A stretch of DNA of 9,485 nucleotides. Origin: CAVSWN01 sp046728115. Its GTDB lineage: Bacteria; Acidobacteriota; Vicinamibacteria; Vicinamibacterales; CAVVIG01. Below are positions 1-5,152 of this stretch, piece by piece (position 1 is the first letter of the stretch; every line of letters begins with the position of its first letter). The stretch is taken from assembly GCA_046728115.1 (NCBI GenBank), contig JBKPDW010000548.1, forward strand, positions 1 through 9,485, read 5' to 3'. The notes beneath the pieces are model-generated. The model was given only the letters and a program-made list of their open reading frames with translations, was not told where the DNA came from and ran no database searches. Made by a program: the position numbers and the translations under genes.

Positions 1-1536
1 GCCAACATGCTCCTGGCGCGATCGGCGTCGCGCCAGCGCGAGATCGCGATTCGCGCGTCACTCGGGGCGGGACGCTGGGTGATCGCGCGATCGGTGCTGC
101 TCGAAAGCCTGCTGCTGGCCGGCGCCGGCGGCGCGCTCGGCGTCGGGCTCGCGCGCTGGAGTCTCGACGCGCTGCTCGCCGTAGCCCCCACGAACGTGCT
201 CGGCGTCTCCGAGCTGTTCATCGATCGACGCGTGCTGATGTACGCGTTCGGCCTGTCGCTCGCGACCGGCACGATCGCCGGGCTCGCGCCGACGATCCTG
301 TTCGCGCGGCGATCGATGGCTGATGCGTTGCGGACGCGCGGCTCGAAGGCCGGTCACGCACCCCGTGTGCGACAGGCGCTCGTCGTCGTGCAAGTCGCCA
401 TGACCGTCGTCCTGCTCTGCGGCGCCGGGGTCCTCGTTCGCACACTCATCGCGCTGGATCGCGCACCCATGGGATTCGACGCCCACGACGTGCTCACGAT
501 GCGGGTGGCGATCTCGCCGGCGCGATATCCCGACGAGCGCCCCCGGGCCTTCTATCGCGATGCGCTGACGCGCCTGCGCGCGTTGCCGGGCATCGAATCC
601 GCGGCTGTGGCGGCAAGCCTGCCGATGATCGGCATTCCTCGCGGTGGGGGCAGGTTTCACGAGCTCGGCACGGCGGAACCGCCGCCCAACGACCGGCCGC
701 GCACCGTCGTACGGATGGTCGGGCCAGGATATTTCCGCACGCTGCGCGTTCCCGTGCTGCGTGGACGCGAATTCACTGACGCGGACAACGAGAGTCCGAT
801 GGGCGGATTCGTCGTCAATGAGACGTTCGCCCGGACGTACCTCTCGGGACGCGATCCGCTGACGACGTCCATTTCCGTCCGGATGATGGATGAGAACCCG
901 TACTTGCCGATTCTCGGCGTCGTCGGCGACGTGAGCGAAGGCTCGGTGAGGGTCGCGCCGCAGCCAACCGTGTTCTACAGTCACGGCCGCATGCCGTGGA
1001 CGACGATGACGCTCTTCGTGCGCGGACGCGAACCGGAGTCGCTCGTCAAGCCGGTGACCGCCGCATTGCACGAGCTCGATCCGACGCTGACGGTCTCGAA
1101 CGTTCGCACGATTGAGGGCGCATTGGCCGAGAGCCTGGCGCGCGAACGCATCAGCGCGCTCATCTCAACGAGCTTCGGCGTCGGCGGTCTGCTACTGGCG
1201 GCGCTCGGACTCTACGGTTTGCTCGCCTATCTCGTCGCTGAACGGACCAAGGACATCGGCATCCGCATCGCTCTTGGCGCGCGCCCGGCACGCATCACGG
1301 GATCGGTCGTCGCCGGCGGCCTCGCGCTCGTCGCGATCGGCGCCGGAATCGGCATCGCCTGCTCGCTGCTGCTCCTGCGCTCGCTCGGCACGCTGCTCTT
1401 CGGCGTCACGCCGTACGACGTCCCGACGTACGCGATCGTCGTCGTGCTGCTGGGCGCCATCGCCGTGCTCGCGTCCTACTCGCCTGCGCGCCGCGCCGCG
1501 TGCATCGAGCCACTGACGGCGCTCCGACATGAGTAG
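1..1536 (+). CDS. ADOP-1, MacB/FtsX-like duplicated permease, C-terminal 511 codons (5' end outside window)
   Basis: This is the second half of a large inner-membrane ABC-type permease. The frame is open from base 1 (residues A-N-M-L-L-A-R), so the ATG at 7 is internal and not the start. Residues about 1-110 are the end of the first FtsX domain, with the cytoplasmic coupling motif RQREIAIRASLGAGR (11-25) and two membrane segments (about 30-60, 78-100). A membrane segment at about 125-148 opens the second half. Residues about 150-375 are a periplasmic MacB-like domain with the family motifs GPGYFRTL (241-248), LRGREF (253-258) and GVVGDV (306-311). Residues about 385-505 are the second FtsX domain, with ERTKDIGIRIALGAR (414-428) and LLFGVTPYD. 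The tail SPARRAACIEPLTALRHE matches the family ending (PARRAxRxDPxxALRxE), except that CIEP replaces the usual RxDP. No ATP-binding motif is present. Full-length relatives are about 800-900 aa, so roughly 350-400 residues are missing. Its third codon positions look more GC-rich than those of ADOP-2. Substrate is unknown. Confidence 0.93.
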   Translation, partial: ANMLLARSASRQREIAIRASLGAGRWVIARSVLLESLLLAGAGGALGVGLARWSLDALLAVAPTNVLGVSELFIDRRVLMYAFGLSLATGTIAGLAPTILFARRSMADALRTRGSKAGHAPRVRQALVVVQVAMTVVLLCGAGVLVRTLIALDRAPMGFDAHDVLTMRVAISPARYPDERPRAFYRDALTRLRALPGIESAAVAASLPMIGIPRGGGRFHELGTAEPPPNDRPRTVVRMVGPGYFRTLRVPVLRGREFTDADNESPMGGFVVNETFARTYLSGRDPLTTSISVRMMDENPYLPILGVVGDVSEGSVRVAPQPTVFYSHGRMPWTTMTLFVRGREPESLVKPVTAALHELDPTLTVSNVRTIEGALAESLARERISALISTSFGVGGLLLAALGLYGLLAYLVAERTKDIGIRIALGARPARITGSVVAGGLALVAIGAGIGIACSLLLLRSLGTLLFGVTPYDVPTYAIVVVLLGAIAVLASYSPARRAACIEPLTALRHE

Positions 1537-1581
1537 GGCCGCGCGGTAGCAGACCTGACGCGCCCACGATCCAATGGCATT

Positions 1582-1653
1582 CTGATGGCCAGCCTGGTAC
1601 CGGCGTGCCGCGCCTTGCGGCCCGACCCGGTGCACGTCCTACGCGCGGATTAG
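1582..1653 (+). pseudogene. C-terminal remnant of another ADOP permease
   Basis: Directly after the ADOP-1 stop, and in the same frame, about 23 codons read as an FtsX/ADOP C-terminus ending in TAG: LMASLVPACRALRPDPVHVL followed by R-A-D. This matches the family tail (AxLxPARRALRxDPVxxLRxD), including the RALRPDPV core. ADOP-1 already has its own complete tail ending at 1536, so this scrap cannot belong to it. The 45 bases between the two (1537-1581) show no ADOP-like residues. I infer that most of a neighbouring ADOP gene was deleted, leaving its last codons, or that recombination between paralogues gave ADOP-1 a new end. Chance resemblance is possible for so short a stretch, but the order of conserved residues and the correctly placed stop argue against it. 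Confidence 0.7.
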
Positions 1654-1693
1654 GGAGGTTTGCCCAACTGCCGCGCTCCTCTGAGTCCCGCCG

Positions 1694-1793
1694 GGTGGTG
1701 GGCGCGCCTGGTGGGCGCACCTCGAGTTCACCCGCATAAACATTGAGCCGATTATCCTCCGCAAGAAGATCGAGGACTTGCGCGAGCCGGGCG
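1694..1793 (+). repeat. 100-bp interspersed repeat, copy R1
   Basis: First of three copies of a 100-bp sequence, one in each intergenic gap of the window, all in plus orientation. R1 differs from R3 at 6 positions and from R2 at 14, with no indels in the hand alignment. It begins with a tandem decamer TGGTGGGCGC (1696-1705 and 1709-1718, period 13) and contains the conserved blocks CGAGTTCACC and AAGATCGAGGA. It lies 41 bp after the ADOP scrap's stop and 67 bp before the PadR-A start. Both strands can be read through without stops. On the minus strand the conceptual peptide includes EDNRLNVYAGELEVRPPGAP, and on the plus strand INIEPIILRKKIED. Neither frame has a convincing start, nor a stop shared between copies, so I call it a repeat and not a gene. 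Confidence 0.88.
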
Positions 1794-1822
1794 GTTGTCG
1801 CGAACGCATATGCTGAGACAGG

Positions 1823-1852
1823 TTGACTGCCAACACATCTAAGGTGTAGGCT
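1823..1852 (+). promoter_or_regulatory. Possible PadR-A promoter/operator region
   Basis: TTGACT (1823-1828) is a good -35 match. A weak -10 candidate, TAGGCT (1847-1852), follows after 18 bases. Between them AAGGTG (1841-1846) lies 14 bases before the ATG, rather far for a normal ribosome site. The same order (TTGAC, 12-13 bases, AAGGTG, 13-14 bases, start codon) occurs before PadR-B. That shared arrangement is the main reason to believe the region is regulatory and could be where PadR proteins bind. The -10 match alone would not be persuasive. Confidence 0.35.
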
Positions 1853-1860
1853 TCCCACAT

Positions 1861-2208
1861 ATGGCGGCCGGCAAGAGCGACGTCCTTTATGGCAGCCTCG
1901 GCCTGATGGTCCTTACGACACTGGAGGCGATCGGTCCACTACACGGCTATCGCATCGCTCGGCGAATTGAGCAGATCAGCGGGAACCAGCTTGTCCTCAA
2001 TCAAGGCACTCTGTACCCGGCGCTGCTGAAGCTGGAGCAGATGGGATGGGTCGCTTCGAAGTGGGGCGAGTCCGAGAGCGGCCGTCGAGTGAAGGTGTAC
2101 TCGCTGACGCGAGCCGGCCGTAAGCAACTCCACATGGAAGCAGTCCAGTGGCAACGTGCGACGGGCATTGTGGAACGCTTCTTCAGGATTTCTGAGGACG
2201 TGTCGTGA
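1861..2208 (+). CDS. PadR-A, PadR-family winged-helix transcriptional regulator
   Basis: A 115-residue regulator, the normal size for the short PadR subfamily paired with ADOP permeases. It probably represses its own operon. The N-terminal winged helix-turn-helix spans about residues 8-85. Visible family motifs are GPLHGYRIARRIEQISG (25-41), the recognition-helix signature NQGTLYPALLKLEQMGW (47-63) and the wing region with WGESESGRRVKVYSLTRAGR. Residues about 86-115 form a short helical tail expected to make the dimer. ATG at 1861 is preferred because it leaves the usual short lead-in before VLYGSLGLMVLTTLE. The gene ends inside the next start: its TGA (2206-2208) overlaps the GTG of ADOP-2 (GTGA), implying co-transcription and translational coupling. 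By eye it is only moderately similar to PadR-B, so the two are old paralogues and not a recent duplication. The inducing signal is unknown. Confidence 0.95.
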   Translation: MAAGKSDVLYGSLGLMVLTTLEAIGPLHGYRIARRIEQISGNQLVLNQGTLYPALLKLEQMGWVASKWGESESGRRVKVYSLTRAGRKQLHMEAVQWQRATGIVERFFRISEDVS

Positions 2209-4901
2209 AACGACTTCGCGTCTTCCTGTTGCGCCTGTGGGCCGTCGTTCGTTCACAGCAGATGGATCGCGACATGAACGACGAAATCGCTAGTCATCTC
2301 GCAGAGGCGACAGACGAGTACGTCCAGCAGGGCCTGTCTCGCGAGGACGCGCGCGTGGCAGCCCTGCGCAGCTTCGGCAGTGTGACGCAGACCGCGGAGC
2401 ATCATCGTGATGCCCGGTCATTCGTGTGGGTGGACCACCTTGGGCAAGACCTGCGGTACGGATTCAGGGCGCTACGTCGCAGTCCCGCCTTCGCTGCGAG
2501 CGCCGTGCTGTCTTTGGCGCTCGGCATCGGCGCGAACACGGCGATCTTTAGTGTGCTCGACGCAGTCATGTTCCGGAGCCTGCCGGTCGTCGACCCCGAG
2601 CGCCTTGTGGTTATCAGAACCGGTGGAGCGGGAATCGTCTCGTACCCAGTCTTGCAAGATTTGCAGGCGCAGCAGCAAGTCTGTAGCGGATTGCTGGCGA
2701 CGACGGGACCCCAACGACTCTCGGTCCGGCGGGACGCGTCGACGCTGCCTCGACGAGTCATGGGCACTCAGGTATCGAGCAACTATTTCTCAGTCCTAGG
2801 TGCGACGGTCCCGGTGGGACGGGGTTTCACGCCGGAAGACGAACGAGTAACGGCCGGTCGCGTTGTTGTGATCAGCGACTCCTTGTGGAATAGCGAATTC
2901 CTCCGCAATCCCAGTGTGCTGGGTCAGACGATTCAGGTGAGCGGCGCGCCGGCTGTCATAGTGGGCGTGGCGCCGTCTGGATTCGAAGGCGAAGTTCCCG
3001 GCCTGGCTTCAGACCTCTGGCTGCTGATCGCACAGTTCCGAACGCCGGACGAATTGCGGAATCGGGCGGGATCGTTTTTCCAGATCATGGGACGGCTGCG
3101 TCCGGAGGTGAGTGCCGAACAAGCACAGAGTGCGCTTACATTTCTTTACCAGCGGTCGGTATCAGTGGACCTTGGTCGGCAGAGCGCTACGGCGATGAGT
3201 CGCGGGTCGGCTTCGACAGATTCGTACATTGCACTCGACCCGGGCGGCCGCGGGCTGCAGTTCCTGCAAAGGCAGTTTGCGCGGGCGCTGCTGATCCTTC
3301 TGGCGATCGTGGCGCTCGTGCTGCTGGTCGCCTGTGCGAACATCGCGACACTTCTGCTGGCGCGCGCCGTCGCGCGGCAACACGAAATCGCCGTGCGCCT
3401 TGCGTTGGGGGCCAGCCGGTGGCGCCTGATACGCCAATTGCTCACGGAAAGCCTCTTGCTCGCATGCTGCGGTGGTGCCGGTGGGTTGATATTGGCGTGG
3501 GTGAGTGGTGGTCTTCTGACCACATTGCTGGCTGGCGGTTTGTTGCCGCTCACGCTCAATCTGACGCCAGACGTTCGCGTAATGCTGTTCACCGGCGCTG
3601 TCTCGATAGGTACAGGCGTGCTCTTCGGAGTCGTGCCCGCTCTTCAAGCAACCGAGCACCGGGTTAGTCCATCGGTCAGCGTTCACGGACGCGTTCAGCG
3701 CGCTAATCCGCCACGCCAGCGGCTTGTCAAGGTGCTCGTCGCCTCACAGATGGCGCTATCCCTCGTGTTACTCGTGACTGCCGCTCTGCTCGTGACGAGC
3801 GTGCGCAATCTGCATGAAATCGAGCCAGGGTTTGATCGCGATGGCGTCCTTCTCGCCGATGTACACACCGACCAACCGTCCACGGCAGCTGCATTAACCG
3901 CGTTCTCTGTCGAACTGCGCGAGCGCATGATGGCGCTCCCGGGTGTTGTGGCAGTCAGTTTCTCGTGGATACCCTTGTTCGACCCATTCACCGATTTATC
4001 CGCGCCGCTATCGATTGACGGCTATCTGCCGCGTCAGGGCGAAAAGGTCATGGCTCGCTACAACGCGGTGTCCTGGGGTTACTTCGAAGCCGTCGGCATG
4101 AAGGTGCTGGCGGGCCGTGGTTTCACGTCGACAGATGCCGATAACGCTCAACGCGTGCTGGTTGTCAATGAGCGTTTCGTCAGACAGTACTTCGGGGGTC
4201 AAGACCCGTTGGGTAAGGTGGTGTCGATCGCTGTAGGACCCAAGAGTACATGGCAGCCGCGCGAAGTCGTGGGCGTCGTCGGAGATGCGAAGTACAACGA
4301 CCTTCGACGAGAGACTCGACCGCTTTTCTACGTGCCTCTGGTTCAGCTTGTGCGGCCCGTACAGTCGGTCGAGATTCGCACCGCGGGCGCGGCGAATCCC
4401 ATCGCCCTTGGGCCGACCGTCCGCCACGTACTGTCAGAAATCGCGCCGCAGTTGATAGTCGATGATGTGCGAACCGTTGCACAACAAGTGGATCGGCCGA
4501 TCGCGATGGAACGCCTCGTCGGTAAGCTGTCCGCCAGCTTTGGAATCCTGGCGATGACGTTGGCCGCGTTTGGTCTGTACGGCCTTCTTTCGTACAGCGT
4601 GGCCAGACGGACGAGCGAAATTGGCGTGCGGATGGCACTGGGCGCCTCAAGGTCCAGACTGCTCTGGCTCGTGTTGCGCGAGAGCATGGCACTCGTGACC
4701 GCTGGGACCGCTTCTGGCCTTGTACTGGCAATTGCAGCAACTCGGGTCGTGTCTCGATACTTATTCGGACTCACCGCTACGGACCCGTTCACCATCACGA
4801 TGGCGAGCGTGACGCTGATCGCGGTGGCCTTGGCAGCAGCATACGTGCCTGCCCGACGGGCCAGCCGCATCGATCCGATCGTCGCCTTGCGGACGGAGTA
4901 G
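2205..4901 (+). CDS. ADOP-2, full-length MacB/FtsX-like duplicated permease
   Basis: A complete 898-residue inner-membrane permease of the ADOP type. Residues 1-75 are a cytoplasmic prefix domain with the family pattern: a basic start, MDRDMNDEIASHLAEATDEY, then the DARVAALRSFGS helix. The first half has a membrane segment at about 95-118 (LALGIGANTAIFSVLDAV), a periplasmic MacB-like domain (about 125-350; VSYPVLQDL, NYFSVLGA, GRGFTPED) and an FtsX domain (about 355-480) with RQHEIAVRLALGASRWRLIR. The second half repeats this: membrane segment about 508-530, periplasmic domain about 535-755 (WGYFEAVGMKVLAGRGF, VVGVVGDAKY), and FtsX at about 765-890 with RRTSEIGVRMALGASRSR and YLFGLTATDP. It ends in PARRASRIDPIVALRTE. 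The GTG start overlaps the PadR-A stop, and GAGGA at 2194-2198, six bases upstream, is a good ribosome site. It lacks Walker motifs, so an ATPase partner must come from elsewhere. Codon use looks less GC-rich than in ADOP-1. Substrate is unknown; export or lipoprotein/peptide handling is only a guess from MacB/LolC relatives. Confidence 0.95.
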   Translation: MKRLRVFLLRLWAVVRSQQMDRDMNDEIASHLAEATDEYVQQGLSREDARVAALRSFGSVTQTAEHHRDARSFVWVDHLGQDLRYGFRALRRSPAFAASAVLSLALGIGANTAIFSVLDAVMFRSLPVVDPERLVVIRTGGAGIVSYPVLQDLQAQQQVCSGLLATTGPQRLSVRRDASTLPRRVMGTQVSSNYFSVLGATVPVGRGFTPEDERVTAGRVVVISDSLWNSEFLRNPSVLGQTIQVSGAPAVIVGVAPSGFEGEVPGLASDLWLLIAQFRTPDELRNRAGSFFQIMGRLRPEVSAEQAQSALTFLYQRSVSVDLGRQSATAMSRGSASTDSYIALDPGGRGLQFLQRQFARALLILLAIVALVLLVACANIATLLLARAVARQHEIAVRLALGASRWRLIRQLLTESLLLACCGGAGGLILAWVSGGLLTTLLAGGLLPLTLNLTPDVRVMLFTGAVSIGTGVLFGVVPALQATEHRVSPSVSVHGRVQRANPPRQRLVKVLVASQMALSLVLLVTAALLVTSVRNLHEIEPGFDRDGVLLADVHTDQPSTAAALTAFSVELRERMMALPGVVAVSFSWIPLFDPFTDLSAPLSIDGYLPRQGEKVMARYNAVSWGYFEAVGMKVLAGRGFTSTDADNAQRVLVVNERFVRQYFGGQDPLGKVVSIAVGPKSTWQPREVVGVVGDAKYNDLRRETRPLFYVPLVQLVRPVQSVEIRTAGAANPIALGPTVRHVLSEIAPQLIVDDVRTVAQQVDRPIAMERLVGKLSASFGILAMTLAAFGLYGLLSYSVARRTSEIGVRMALGASRSRLLWLVLRESMALVTAGTASGLVLAIAATRVVSRYLFGLTATDPFTITMASVTLIAVALAAAYVPARRASRIDPIVALRTE

Positions 4902-5152
4902 GGTCTGTCGATCGTGATGGAACGCCGAATCTCCTGAGGCCCAGTTCAGCCGATCGATAGCCGCAATTTCAGCCACTGCCACAGTCGAGCCGGTGGTGGG
5001 CGCACCTGGTGGGCGCACTTCGAGTTCACCCGCATAGACATTACGCCAATTATCCTCGCCAAAAAGATCGAGGATTTGCGCCAGATGTGCGCCGTCGTGC
5101 GCCGACGACTGAGATCCCTTAGTCCTGGGGCTTGAAGCAGGGGCGTCTGGGT
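4902..5152. other. Gap between convergent ADOP-2 and ADOP-3
   Basis: 251 bases between two stop codons that face each other. Its centre is repeat copy R2 (4992-5091). I see no gene in the remainder and no ADOP scrap like the one at 1582-1653. Convergent genes usually share or carry terminators, but I found only short, weak inverted repeats (for example GTCG/CGAC near 5095-5107) and no hairpin followed by a T-run on either strand. Termination is therefore unexplained; it could be Rho-dependent or use the repeat itself. Confidence 0.6.
4992..5091 (+). repeat. 100-bp interspersed repeat, copy R2
   Basis: The most diverged of the three copies, about 86% identical to R1, aligning end to end without gaps. 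The tandem decamer TGGTGGGCGC is kept exactly (4994-5003 and 5007-5016), as are CGAGTTCACCCGCAT and AAGATCGAGGA. Differences cluster in the middle (5044-5059) and at the right end (5081-5090). It sits between two convergent genes, 90 bp past the ADOP-2 stop and 61 bp from the ADOP-3 stop, so a role as a promoter for either gene is unlikely. On the minus strand the conceptual peptide keeps NVYAGELEVRPPGAPTT. Confidence 0.87.

Noticed and set aside
58..1071. A 337-codon open frame antisense to ADOP-1
   Set aside because: It is a by-product of GC-rich codon bias; it is rich in Arg, His and Glu with no family motif, whereas the plus strand is clearly ADOP.
7..1536. ADOP-1 as a complete 509-residue gene starting at ATG 7
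   Set aside because: The frame is open to base 1, and residue 1 onward already lies inside the first FtsX domain, so the start is upstream of the window.
1607..1621. GCCGC/GCGGC hairpin as a terminator after ADOP-1
   Set aside because: The stem is only 5 bp with no T-run and lies inside the ADOP remnant's coding pattern.
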